From: Arenibacter sp040216555
Lineage (GTDB): Bacteria; Bacteroidota; Bacteroidia; Flavobacteriales; Flavobacteriaceae
NCBI GenBank assembly: GCA_040216555.1
Contig: JAVJOW010000020.1
Location: 186,001 to 250,000, forward strand
DNA length: 64,000 bases
Reading direction: 5' to 3'
The notes under the pieces are model-generated. The model was not told where the DNA came from. It ran no database searches and saw nothing but the letters and a program-made list of their open reading frames with translations. This document shows, in pieces, positions 53,279-62,340 of this stretch. Each line of letters starts with the position of its first letter. The first letter of the stretch is position 1. The position numbers and the translations under genes were made by a program.

Positions 53279-53708
53279 CTGTTAAACATTTGAAATTTGG
53301 GTTTGGCCCAACCTTAGTTGCGTACTTTACCACAAAACTATCATAAAAGGTATTAAACCTCAGGGCAAGCCTGTCTGCCGACAAAGGCAGGCCCTGAACC
53401 CAATAATAGGAATCGACCCAAGGGTCGAGGTATTGAACCTAGATCCCGCCGAAAAAGGCGGGATTAGTTCAACTTACAATTTTCAGTGCGTCTTACTGAC
53501 TTCTCAAAATTGAGTTTCACTAATAAATATAACAATATTCCCCTTCCAAAACTGGGAAGGCGAATTTACTAGCATTCATAATTCGTTGGTTACAAAAGGA
53601 ATATTACTTTCGGCTCCTACGTGGAAATCCAAAAGCTACTAAGCAACGTCCATGGCGGATTACATCATAATAGCAAAAAAGACGAAATACATAATTTTGG
53701 TATCAAAT
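53279..53708. other. Intergenic region with three stacked palindromes
   Basis: The spacer upstream of the copper regulator and downstream of the RidA gene. It must contain the regulator's promoter in its left part, though no consensus match was clear. The middle (53349-53464) contains the palindromes listed next. The right part (about 53470-53708) is featureless; an open frame on the plus strand from 53621 runs antisense into the RidA gene and is not believed. Confidence 0.5.
53349..53464. repeat. REP-like palindromic island
   Basis: Three hairpins in a row: CAGGGC (53361-53366) / GCCCTG (53391-53396) enclosing GCCTG/CAGGC; TCGACCC (53413-53419) / GGGTCGA (53422-53428); and ATCCCGCC (53443-53450) / GGCGGGAT (53457-53464). 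A 12-nt direct repeat, GGTATT(A/G)AACCT, sits at 53349-53360 and 53429-53440. GC-rich against AT-rich flanks. Confidence 0.65.
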
Positions 53709-54290
53709 TCAGTCCGGCATTACCTCCACTATCATTTCGATCTCTACGGCAATATTTCCGGGAAGGGATCCCATACCTACGGCAGCGCGGGCATGTTTTC
53801 CCCTTTCTCCAAATACGGCCACCATTAAATCTGAATATCCGTTGATTACCTTGGGATGATCCGGAAAATCCGGCCCGGCATTTACCATACCTAAGACCTT
53901 GACCACCCTAACTACCTTATTTAAATTTCCCAATTCAGATTTTAAGACGGATAATTGATTAATCCCCGTAATTCGTGCGGCTTCATAACCCTCCTCAATA
54001 GTTAAATCTGTCCCGACCTTACCCTCAATATTTTCCCCATTACTCTGGAGTGGCCCTTTTCCCGATAGAAAAATTAAATTTCCAGAGCGAACGGCATTTA
54101 CATAATTGGCTACGGGAGCACTTGCTTCCATTAAAGTTATTCCCAGTTCCTTAAGTTTTTCCTCTGGATTGTAATCGGCCGGAATCGTTGGGGCTTCTAT
54201 CTTTACCGGCGGCACTACATCTTCCTTCTTTGTGTTACAGGAAATGGTGATTATAGCCATTAATGGGACTAAAAAATACTTGAAATTCAT
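53709..54290 (-). CDS. Exported RidA/YjgF-family lipoprotein
   Basis: A 193-residue protein. MNFKYFLVPLMAIITISC is a lipoprotein signal with Cys at residue 18, followed by a Pro/Val-rich linker and a RidA domain (about 55-193) with VRSGNLIFLSGKGPLQSNG, AARITGINQLSVLKSELGNL, VKVLGMVNAGPDF and the C-terminal ARAAVGMGSLPGNIAVEIEMIVEV; the family Arg is in RAAVG. RidA hydrolyses reactive enamine/imine intermediates made by PLP enzymes. Export as a lipoprotein is unusual. It lies 27 nt after the SelA-like PLP enzyme gene and is probably its functional partner. Confidence 0.9.
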   Translation of the reverse strand: MNFKYFLVPLMAIITISCNTKKEDVVPPVKIEAPTIPADYNPEEKLKELGITLMEASAPVANYVNAVRSGNLIFLSGKGPLQSNGENIEGKVGTDLTIEEGYEAARITGINQLSVLKSELGNLNKVVRVVKVLGMVNAGPDFPDHPKVINGYSDLMVAVFGERGKHARAAVGMGSLPGNIAVEIEMIVEVMPD

Positions 54291-54317
54291 ACGCTTGCTT
54301 TAAAAACCAATTTCTAT

Positions 54318-55535
54318 TTACGATACATTCTCCAACACTTCCTTAAGGCGTTTGGCTACTATTCTTTCTTGTCCCGGATCCATCATCCAGGTAGTTATGC
54401 CTATCGTTTCCTTGTCGCCTACAGTGGCTATAGCAGGGTGACCTTCCATTAACTTTTTCCTGGCTTCCTCTGGACTAATCTTAACCAAATTGCTATCCCA
54501 TTTAATACGCAGGGAAGGGACATGATTGGCATAAGGTGGTACATATATTTCTGTCTGCACTCCTTTTACGGATAAGGCACTGTCGCTAATTAATTTGATT
54601 TGATTTTCCCATAGCTCCCATTCCTTTTGATGATCTTTGGACAAATACATTTCCAGGGCCACCAGCATCCCCAGAACTTCTTCCTTGTTTACTTTCATCC
54701 CCCTGCCAATAGTACTTCCACGGGGAGGGGTATGCATTCTTGCCGCTTTAATGAGATCCCTTTTGCCCAACAACAATCCCGCACTCTGAGGCCCTCTAAT
54801 TCCTTTTCCGCCTGAAAATGCCACTAAATCGAACCCCATCTTGGTGAATTTAAATAAGTTTTCCACAGGGGGTACGTCTGCGGCACAGTCAATAAAAGTT
54901 GGAATGTTGTGCTTTTTTCCAATAGCGATGAACTCGTCATATTTAATTTCACCATTGTCCGTATTGGCATTTAAAAACCAGAGCATTGCCGTATTTTTGT
55001 TAATGGCCTTCTCCATTTCCTTGGCTGTTTTTACCACCACTAATTTGGCGCCAACGTTTAAAAGGGCATGTGTGTAACCAATATTATGGCCCTCCTGAAT
55101 TATTACCTCATGCTTTAGCCCTGTGGTATCCGGAAGTTGGGCAGCTATTTCGGAATCCATTCCAGAAATGACCCCTGCAAGACCAATAGACATGGCACCG
55201 AACGCTCCTGAAGATACCGTGGCATATTCGCACTGTAACAATTCTGCAATACGTTCACCAACCTTGTCCTGAAGGTCATCCAAATCTACGTATTCCGTTG
55301 CGCCGAAAACAATTGCCGAAGTAACCTCTTCGGACATTAGAGAACCGGTCATAGAAGTATAGGTTCCTGCTGCATTGATAAATGTTCGTATACCCAGCTC
55401 CTTGAAAAAATTCCGTTTTGCCGGTTGGCTTACTGCAGCACCAAGCAATTGTGGCGTTAATAATCCAGTACCTACCAATCCGCCCACCACGGGAACACTG
55501 GATAAGGTCTTTAATAATTTCCTCCTACTAAGCAT
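54318..55535 (-). CDS. Tat-exported SelA-like PLP-dependent enzyme
   Basis: A 405-residue PLP enzyme of the SelA/cystathionine-synthase-like fold type I group. The N-terminus MLSRRKLLKTLSSVPVVGGLVG is a twin-arginine signal (SRRKLL followed by a hydrophobic stretch), as expected for a protein exported with its cofactor bound. The body starts FFKELGIRTFINAAGTYTSMTGSLMS, typical of SelA-like ammonia lyases, and the PLP lysine is in LVAFSGGKGIRGPQSAGLLLG. Relatives include D-glucosaminate-6-phosphate ammonia lyase. It sits between amidohydrolase and RidA genes on the same strand. Confidence 0.87.
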   Translation of the reverse strand: MLSRRKLLKTLSSVPVVGGLVGTGLLTPQLLGAAVSQPAKRNFFKELGIRTFINAAGTYTSMTGSLMSEEVTSAIVFGATEYVDLDDLQDKVGERIAELLQCEYATVSSGAFGAMSIGLAGVISGMDSEIAAQLPDTTGLKHEVIIQEGHNIGYTHALLNVGAKLVVVKTAKEMEKAINKNTAMLWFLNANTDNGEIKYDEFIAIGKKHNIPTFIDCAADVPPVENLFKFTKMGFDLVAFSGGKGIRGPQSAGLLLGKRDLIKAARMHTPPRGSTIGRGMKVNKEEVLGMLVALEMYLSKDHQKEWELWENQIKLISDSALSVKGVQTEIYVPPYANHVPSLRIKWDSNLVKISPEEARKKLMEGHPAIATVGDKETIGITTWMMDPGQERIVAKRLKEVLENVS

Positions 55536-55594
55536 AATTCATATTTTTTAGATTAACCAATTCATTTCCCTTAGACTATTGCCTTTAAACGGGT

Positions 55595-56848
55595 TTATTT
55601 CGCATTCCACATAGGTCTGGAAATGCCATTAAGGTCCCAAACCACATCTCCCTCCCTGAGGGTTAGCTCACATTCCAATTTTTGATCGCCCATCATTTTT
55701 TTCCCCTGTGTATCAATAAACCCAAAGTTCCCTTTTCTTAGATTTAAAATTGTTAGGTCCGCCACGGCCCCAACCGTGAGGTGTCCCAGATCAGTGCGTT
55801 TAATATATTGGGCCGGATTCCAGGTTGCACATTCAATTACTTGCTTTACCGGCATGCCCATATTGATAAATTTTGACATTATATTAAGCATATCCTTCAT
55901 TCCCCCGTTCATACTTCCCGTATGCAGATCCGTACTAATCGAATTAGGTAAAAAACCCTGTTTTATGGCCGGAATGGCTTGCTCGAAGACAAAGCTGCCA
56001 CCGCCATGACCAACATCAAAAATGACCCCTCGTTTTTGAGCCTCAAAGACATACTTCCTTACCTCGCCATTTTCATCCACTACAGGGATTCTCCCTTTTA
56101 CATGGGCATATGCATGGGTAAAGATATCACCAGGACGAAGCTTTTCCATAAGCAATGTTTCCAAGGACAACTCGGGTTCACTACCTCCAAAATCGATCAT
56201 CACTGGAATATCGGCCATGGTGCCCGCTGCAACCGCCCTATTTACGGGCTCCCAATCAAAACCGCTGTAATGGGCCAATTTCACCCCTACTATGGTTCCC
56301 TTGTGCTGCGAGGCAACATAAGCTGTCATTTTAGGGTTCATATCCTCTATATTTTGCTCAATGGCACCTCCCTTCATGCCCGATCCAATAATATTTAAGA
56401 AAGACAATACCCTTGTTTTTGAATGATCGATTGTCTGCTCCTTAAACTGCCTAAAATTCTTCCAACCGGCTCCACCTACATCAACAATAGTGGTGACCCC
56501 ACTTCTAAAGGTAAATCCATCAGGGGGCAAGGCACTAAAACTATTACTTAAATACGCATCCTCCTCGGTCCCAAAAAAATTGTGCCCATGAATATCAAGG
56601 AGTCCGGGAGCCACTATTAACCCCTTAGCATCAATCACCGTTTTTGCTTGGTTTTCCGGAATTTTGGAATCGACTTTTGCGATTTTGCCATCTTTTATGG
56701 CTACATCCATTACTTGGTCCAAATTATTTTTTGTGTCTACCACATGCCCCCCCTTAACCAAGATATCGTAGTCCTGTGCTGCCAAGGAAGTAGTTGCCGC
56801 AAACAATAAAATAATAACCCAAATTCGATTTTCTAGTATATTTTTCAT
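55595..56848 (-). CDS. Exported amidohydrolase/deacetylase-family metallohydrolase
   Basis: A 417-residue protein with a signal peptide ending SLAAQ. The amidohydrolase core has DAKGLIVAPGLLDIHGHNFF (HxH metal motif), GVKLAHYSGFDWEP (Lys probably carbamylated), FTHAYAHVKG, FDVGHGGGSF and the late Asp in STDLHTGSMNG. Members remove acyl groups from amino compounds or open cyclic amides. It lies 59 nt upstream of the SelA-like gene; amidohydrolase/SelA-like pairs are a recurrent arrangement in other bacteria. Confidence 0.88.
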   Translation of the reverse strand: MKNILENRIWVIILLFAATTSLAAQDYDILVKGGHVVDTKNNLDQVMDVAIKDGKIAKVDSKIPENQAKTVIDAKGLIVAPGLLDIHGHNFFGTEEDAYLSNSFSALPPDGFTFRSGVTTIVDVGGAGWKNFRQFKEQTIDHSKTRVLSFLNIIGSGMKGGAIEQNIEDMNPKMTAYVASQHKGTIVGVKLAHYSGFDWEPVNRAVAAGTMADIPVMIDFGGSEPELSLETLLMEKLRPGDIFTHAYAHVKGRIPVVDENGEVRKYVFEAQKRGVIFDVGHGGGSFVFEQAIPAIKQGFLPNSISTDLHTGSMNGGMKDMLNIMSKFINMGMPVKQVIECATWNPAQYIKRTDLGHLTVGAVADLTILNLRKGNFGFIDTQGKKMMGDQKLECELTLREGDVVWDLNGISRPMWNAK

Positions 56849-56891
56849 TTTTTAAAATTATTAGTTGATCTAAACACCTGGCATATAAATT

Positions 56892-58610
56892 CTATAAACT
56901 GTTTCTTAGCTTCTTTACTTCTTCTGCTTTTATCTCCCCAGCATCATTCCCAAAATTGGTCCTGATATAGGTCAGTACATCGGCCACTTCTTCATCATTT
57001 AAAAAACTATGTTGTGGCATTACCCCATTGTAGACCTCCCCGTTCACCTCCATAGAACCGTCCATTCCATTTAATATAATATTGATTAACCTCTCCTTGT
57101 CACCAATTACCCATTCTGTTCCATTCAAAGGTGGAAATCTACCCGTTGCACCTCTACCATCCTGTTGATGACAGGTACTGCAATAGGTATAATAAATCTT
57201 TTCACCTCCTGTAAAATTTCCTGCCATAAGATTATCCTTGGTTTCATCGGGTGTTCTAATGTGGGCCAATAGCTTTCTTTTTTCCATTTCCACCAATTGA
57301 TCCCGGCCAAAATTATTTTTGTCGCCCTCAAAAACTATCTTCCATATCTTTCCCTTTACTGAATCGGAAATGTACATACTATCGTCCGGACCAAAGGCAA
57401 TACCCATAGGCCTATATTCGGCATCTTTAACACTTACGATGGGATCTACCCCTGCAAAACCATCAGCAAAAACCTCCCAATCCCCGGAAGGCTTTCCGTC
57501 CTTAAAGGGAACAAATCCAACAAAATACCCGGATTGCGGATAAGGTGCTCTGTTAGTTGATCCATGAAAAGCTATAAAAGCCCCATTTTTATACCGCTTT
57601 GGTAACTTGTCACCATTATAAAAAACCAAATCATTTGGTGCCCAGTGCCCCGGAAAACCCATGATAGGATCATCAAAATCCTGACATCTCCCGATAATGT
57701 TTCCGTCACCCCCGTATTCAGGGGCGAGCACCTTTGTTCCCTGCATTTGGTCATAGTAACAATAGGGCCATCCAAAATTTGAACCTTCCGTAACCCTTAT
57801 AAATTCTTCGGAAGGGAGCAAGGCACTTTCCCAACCGGAATAGATATTGGGAAATAATCTCAGTAAATCATCCCGACCGTGCATTACAATATACAGATTT
57901 TCATCCTGAGAATTCCAATCCATTGCCACAACACTTCGTATACCTGAAGCATATTTGTAACCATCCTTTTGGGTCTGTCCCAGTTTATTGGCATCAAAGC
58001 GCCAGACACCTCCATGGTCTTCCAATTGTGGACATGGATCCATGCCAGGAGCTCCCGGTGTTCTTTTAGGGTTTTGGCAAGCATTGGAAGGGGCTCCAAA
58101 AGGAACATACATATGACCCTTGTTATCAAAAGCAATGGGTTTCCCTATATGTTCGTGCTTACCATGCTCATGGTCATCGGTCATGACTATTTCCATTTCT
58201 CCTTCAGGAATCAAAGTTCCTGGTTTTAATTTATAGCGATAAATAACCAGTTCAGAACTAAAATATAGATAGCCATTATAGATTCTCATAGCCGTGGAAT
58301 AACTCCATTTTTGAAGCGTGCGGTACGCCCCAAATTTTTGAATTACCTCGGCCCTGCCATCATTATTTTTATCTTGAAGTGCAACTATGCCTCCTTTTTC
58401 ATTGGAATTTCTAAGTTTGCCGTACAATATACCATCGTTGGTCACAGCCATATGCCGAACCCTTTCCTCTATACTATCCACGACCACTACTGCCTGGAAA
58501 CCTTCAGGTAAAAAAAGACCTCCGTTAGGTGGTTGCTGCTCACATTGAACCAAAAACAATAACGGGGCAATGCAAAAAATTAGTTTTTTGAAATGCGGGG
58601 AAACTAGCAT
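56892..58610 (-). CDS. Sorbosone/glucose-dehydrogenase-like lipoprotein with C-terminal cytochrome c domain
   Basis: A 572-residue protein. A lipoprotein signal (LIFCIAPLLFLVQC) precedes a beta-propeller of the PQQ glucose/sorbosone dehydrogenase type (about 30-440), with LPEGFQAVVVVD, GSNFGWPYCYYD and GPDDSMYISDSVKGKIWKI. The C-terminal cytochrome domain has the haem motif YCSTCHQQDGRG (CxxCH) and a likely axial Met in GVMPQHS. It should oxidise a sugar or aldehyde in the periplasm and pass electrons through haem c. The start is ATG 58610; the frame is open further but the signal begins there. Confidence 0.88.
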   Translation of the reverse strand: MLVSPHFKKLIFCIAPLLFLVQCEQQPPNGGLFLPEGFQAVVVVDSIEERVRHMAVTNDGILYGKLRNSNEKGGIVALQDKNNDGRAEVIQKFGAYRTLQKWSYSTAMRIYNGYLYFSSELVIYRYKLKPGTLIPEGEMEIVMTDDHEHGKHEHIGKPIAFDNKGHMYVPFGAPSNACQNPKRTPGAPGMDPCPQLEDHGGVWRFDANKLGQTQKDGYKYASGIRSVVAMDWNSQDENLYIVMHGRDDLLRLFPNIYSGWESALLPSEEFIRVTEGSNFGWPYCYYDQMQGTKVLAPEYGGDGNIIGRCQDFDDPIMGFPGHWAPNDLVFYNGDKLPKRYKNGAFIAFHGSTNRAPYPQSGYFVGFVPFKDGKPSGDWEVFADGFAGVDPIVSVKDAEYRPMGIAFGPDDSMYISDSVKGKIWKIVFEGDKNNFGRDQLVEMEKRKLLAHIRTPDETKDNLMAGNFTGGEKIYYTYCSTCHQQDGRGATGRFPPLNGTEWVIGDKERLINIILNGMDGSMEVNGEVYNGVMPQHSFLNDEEVADVLTYIRTNFGNDAGEIKAEEVKKLRNSL

Positions 58611-58950
58611 TGTATTTACATTTAGAAAAATATTGAATCGATTCCTCAAGACATCAAACTTGTCAGCCCTTTCATAAATCCTAATCCTATTCTAACACGA
58701 AATTATAATTGTTCGGAATTATAATAGTATTACTGATACCCCATTTGAAATAAGCCGTAAATCTTCAGGATGTGTTCGAACACATCTTAAATTTAACAAT
58801 ACTTTAGAATAATCAGTGTGTTTTTTGGCAATATTTAACACTTATTTTACTCAATTCGAATAAAATTACCGCTTAAGGCAGTAGATTACCAAAAATTGCC
58901 CTTTTAAAATGTCCTATTTTAAAAGCAAATAATTGTTTTACTCCTATTGT
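58611..58950. other. AT-rich intergenic region
   Basis: The spacer upstream of the sorbosone-dehydrogenase-like gene. One short inverted repeat was noticed near 58769-58790 (GTGTTCGAACAC), a possible regulator operator. No gene or terminator was identified. Confidence 0.45.
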
Positions 58951-59679
58951 TTACTGAAATATCAGTTTGCCAAAAAATTCGGGTCTGTGATAATCCGGCT
59001 TTTCGGTTCCAACCGGATTCCAGGTTAAATAATGCCGTTCCGAAGTAGCATCGCCACATTTATAAAAATTTGCAGTGCTCTTTAAGCCCTTTATTTTAAT
59101 TTCAGGATTATGGGTCAGGATCTCAGCAGGTATTATTATGGTCATTTCCCAAGAAAAATCGCCCGTTCTTTCCGTGAAAGTTTGTGATCCCAAAGAGCTT
59201 TCTACATCAATCAAATTCCTTATGGTATTTGGGTCAACAAATTGACGCTGACCTCTTCCTGGTCCATAAGCCAAATGGACGGTGCCGATACAATTGAATT
59301 CAAAATTATAATAATCCCCGTTCCCTAGGGGGTCAAAAAAAAATTCCACACAACTATCGCGGGCCACTGGTCCATTGGTATCCCCAACACTGGCTAGAAT
59401 GTTTTTTTCCTTGACGTAATATTTAATCCAAATAGCATTATTGCTATGTGCTATCCTAAACGCTACACTTGGCCGATAAGAAAATTGATCCCAATTTACT
59501 AAATCAATTGCCTGTAGTTCGGTATGCTCTTCCAAAAGTCGGGATACCTGTTCCAAACCAACTTGTCCTTTAAATTCTATTTCTTTGACACTTAGCATTT
59601 TCTCCTGACTATGTATTTCAGATTTGCAAGACATCATTATCCCGCATAAGCACAAAATAAATAATTTCCTTTTACACAT
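58951..59679 (-). CDS. CBM9-like lipoprotein
   Basis: A 242-residue lipoprotein. The signal MCKRKLFILCLCGIMMSC places the lipid-modified Cys at residue 18. The rest resembles family 9 carbohydrate-binding modules as found on their own in Bacteroidota: FRIAHSNNAIWIKYYVKEK, RDSCVEFFFDPLGNGDYYNFEFN and FSWEMTIIIPAEIL. Probably binds a glycan or a xylan-like ligand at the surface; no enzyme domain is visible. A TTG start 9 nt upstream is possible but the ATG gives a better signal. Single gene. Confidence 0.8.
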   Translation of the reverse strand: MCKRKLFILCLCGIMMSCKSEIHSQEKMLSVKEIEFKGQVGLEQVSRLLEEHTELQAIDLVNWDQFSYRPSVAFRIAHSNNAIWIKYYVKEKNILASVGDTNGPVARDSCVEFFFDPLGNGDYYNFEFNCIGTVHLAYGPGRGQRQFVDPNTIRNLIDVESSLGSQTFTERTGDFSWEMTIIIPAEILTHNPEIKIKGLKSTANFYKCGDATSERHYLTWNPVGTEKPDYHRPEFFGKLIFQ

Positions 59680-59784
59680 ATATAACAAATCTTATAATAG
59701 TACAAATTAGCTAAAATTTGTCATCCAGACTTGATGTTACCAAAAATATAACCATAATAATAAACAAGAATTTATCCAGGAATA

Positions 59785-60804
59785 TTACTCCTCTCTTAGA
59801 AGGCTACTCAAAATTTCATAGGACTTTAAGCGGTCCTGATGATCAAAGATATGGGATACCGCCATTATTTCATTGACACGGGTTGTTTCAATAAAATCGG
59901 CAAGTTGTGCCTTTATAGTTTCCCTTGATCCTACAAAACTATAGTGCATCATGTGTTGAATTTGGGCTTTTTCCATCCCCTGCCATAAACCATCCATACT
60001 CTCTACTGGTGGTGGCAAGGGCCTTCTTGTATTTCTTATAATTCCTAGGGCCAATTGTTGAAGGCTGGTCTCCAAATATCTGGCCTTTTCATCTGTTTCA
60101 GCAGCAATTACATTTACACAGGCAATAGTATAGGGAACTTTACATTGTTGTGAAGCTTCAAAATTTTGATGGTAAAGCCTAAGAGCCTCGTGCAAATGGG
60201 TTGGTGCAAAATGACTCGCAAAAGCATATGGTAATCCCATTGCTCCCGCCAATTGTGCACTAAATGTACTTGAACCCAGTAAATACAACGGAATCTCCAA
60301 GCCTTCTCCAGGAATGGCACGTACTGCCGCTTGACTGTTTTCTTTAGAAAAATAAGTCTGTAATGCTACAATATCCCTTGGGAAATCATGCACAGTTTCC
60401 GTACGATCCCTTCTTAAGGCCTTGGCTGTTAGTTGATCGGTTCCAGGAGCTCTTCCCAAACCTAAGTCCACTCTCCCTGGATAAAGTGTCTCTAAGGTGC
60501 CAAATTGTTCCGCCACAATTAAAGGGGCGTGATTGGGCAACATAATTCCTCCAGAGCCTACCCTAATCGTCTTGGTGCCTTGGGCAATATATCCTATTAA
60601 AATGGGCGTGGCCGAACTCACCAAGCTTTCCATATTATGATGCTCGGATATCCAAAACCGCTCAAAACCCAAACTTTCCACATGTTGAGCCAATTCCAAG
60701 CTCTTCCGCACAGATTGCAGTGCTGTTGATCCCTCTGCCACAGGCACCAAATCCAAAACAGAGAATTTAATATCCCCTATGTTTTCGCCGTTATTATGCG
60801 CCAT
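59785..60804 (-). CDS. LLM-class flavin-dependent monooxygenase (luciferase-like)
   Basis: A 339-residue cytoplasmic protein of the bacterial-luciferase-like group without the luminescent signature. Motifs: VESLGFERFWISEHHNM, TIRVGSGGIMLPNHAPLIVAEQFGTLETLYPGRVDLGLGRAPGTD (the common LLM core) and LPYAFASHFAP. It uses reduced FMN and oxygen on a small molecule that is not identifiable here. It stands alone. Confidence 0.88.
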   Translation of the reverse strand: MAHNNGENIGDIKFSVLDLVPVAEGSTALQSVRKSLELAQHVESLGFERFWISEHHNMESLVSSATPILIGYIAQGTKTIRVGSGGIMLPNHAPLIVAEQFGTLETLYPGRVDLGLGRAPGTDQLTAKALRRDRTETVHDFPRDIVALQTYFSKENSQAAVRAIPGEGLEIPLYLLGSSTFSAQLAGAMGLPYAFASHFAPTHLHEALRLYHQNFEASQQCKVPYTIACVNVIAAETDEKARYLETSLQQLALGIIRNTRRPLPPPVESMDGLWQGMEKAQIQHMMHYSFVGSRETIKAQLADFIETTRVNEIMAVSHIFDHQDRLKSYEILSSLLREE

Positions 60805-60928
60805 CTTCCTGATATTTTTGAGTGTATTACAAAACCTTAGTCGAATATGGTTATCAATACTTAAAACGAAACAAATTTATGAAGTCTACAATCGATAAAA
60901 GGAAAAAACTATGATTGAAAATCTAAAA

Positions 60929-62335
60929 TTATTCCCGCTCATATATAACGGTAAGACCTGGATTTTCTTTTTTTAATTCGGCTATGTTTTCACTTGTTAC
61001 TTGGGTTTGCCAGAGATAGATTTTCTTTAACCTAGTTAGTTGAGGCACGAGTTCCAAAACTCCTTTTGAAATTTTTGTTCCGTATAGATTGAGGGATTCC
61101 AAATTCTCCAGTTTCGACAAGTGTTTTATGCCAGCATCTGTAATTTCATTTCCCTTAAGGTCCAACTTTACCAAATTTTGCAGTAACCCAATTTTTTCGA
61201 GATATGCGTCCTTGACCTTGGAATTGCCCAAGTTTAACCAAACCAATTGCTCTTTTAGTTTTAAAAGGATGTCCATATCGGATGCTTCAAGAGTGTATTC
61301 GCTTAAACTATAATTAGCGTCTATAAAATAATTATCCTTCATCAAAGGATTGATGACAAACCCGCGATTTATCAAGGAATCGACCACAGCCTGATCTGGA
61401 GGAGGAACTTTCCTGTTAAAAAGGCTGTTCTTATCCAATCCAAGATAGTTACTTACCAAAGAGGAGAGTGATTTTTCTGTATCCAACTGGGTAACATAAC
61501 CACTGGACGGGGCACCCATTTTGATCCACCATTTGATCAACACCACTTCTTGATCGGTCAAGGGCAGCTTTCCTTCTGAAGGCATAAAATCTTCGTGCTC
61601 CATAGGCAGGGTAATCCTTCGTACCAATTCACTCTTCAAAGCATCTCCAGGTACAATCGTATTATCACTTTTTCCGCCAAGCATAATCTTCTCATAAGAA
61701 GTAAGCAAAAGACCTCCTTTCTTTTTCCCTTCGTTATGACAACTAACGCATTTGGATTGCATCATTGGCAGCACCAAATCCAGAAAGACATCTGCCGAAT
61801 CCAATACCGTGACTTTTTTACGGGGCTCCGCCTTGGAGGGCAATCCGGCCAAATTCCTAACTGGATTTGGAGCATATTGCAATAAATAGGTGGAACCATG
61901 GGTAAGATTACCCCCCAAATGGCCTGTGAACATGAGCAAAAAACCAACTATGAACCCTAAGATCCCTTTGGAAATGGTTAGGGAATTGTTCCATTTTTTA
62001 TGGATTATGTAACACCCAAAAGACAATAGCATTAAGGCAACACCCCCCCATTGATGATAGAACAAGGTATTTTCATCATAATCGCCACTAAGGGACAGTA
62101 AATACCCAAAAACTACAGCGAAAAGTGCACTTACAGCTCCCATAAGCCATGCTAGGGGGATATAGATACCCAATGCACTGAATTTGGGCCAGTGGGCAGC
62201 CAACTGTATTAAAATGGCCATAACTATAAACCCAATGGGAAGATGTACCACTACTGGGTGAAATCTTCCTAAAAACAGAAGAATATCTGGCGGATTATCC
62301 AAAATACCCCCAATCATTAACAAAATAAAACCCAT
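60929..62335 (-). CDS. Membrane protein with DUF2231-like helices, cytochrome c domain and leucine-rich repeats
   Basis: A 468-residue protein. Residues 1-160 hold four to five transmembrane helices with the DUF2231-like VHLPIGFIVMAILIQL. Residues about 180-285 are a planctomycete-type cytochrome domain with haem motif KCVSCHNEGKKKGG and MPSEGKLPLT. The C-terminal 170 residues include leucine-rich-like repeats (LVKLDLKGNEITDAGIKHL, LESLNLYGTKISKG) that could bind a partner protein. It is 5 nt downstream of the beta-propeller gene, in an operon with DUF1501. Confidence 0.87.
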   Translation of the reverse strand: MGFILLMIGGILDNPPDILLFLGRFHPVVVHLPIGFIVMAILIQLAAHWPKFSALGIYIPLAWLMGAVSALFAVVFGYLLSLSGDYDENTLFYHQWGGVALMLLSFGCYIIHKKWNNSLTISKGILGFIVGFLLMFTGHLGGNLTHGSTYLLQYAPNPVRNLAGLPSKAEPRKKVTVLDSADVFLDLVLPMMQSKCVSCHNEGKKKGGLLLTSYEKIMLGGKSDNTIVPGDALKSELVRRITLPMEHEDFMPSEGKLPLTDQEVVLIKWWIKMGAPSSGYVTQLDTEKSLSSLVSNYLGLDKNSLFNRKVPPPDQAVVDSLINRGFVINPLMKDNYFIDANYSLSEYTLEASDMDILLKLKEQLVWLNLGNSKVKDAYLEKIGLLQNLVKLDLKGNEITDAGIKHLSKLENLESLNLYGTKISKGVLELVPQLTRLKKIYLWQTQVTSENIAELKKENPGLTVIYERE

Positions 62336-62340
62336 TTATG

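Noticed and set aside
53621..53845. Plus-strand open frame antisense to the RidA gene end
   Set aside because: It lies across a well-supported RidA domain and has no own motif.
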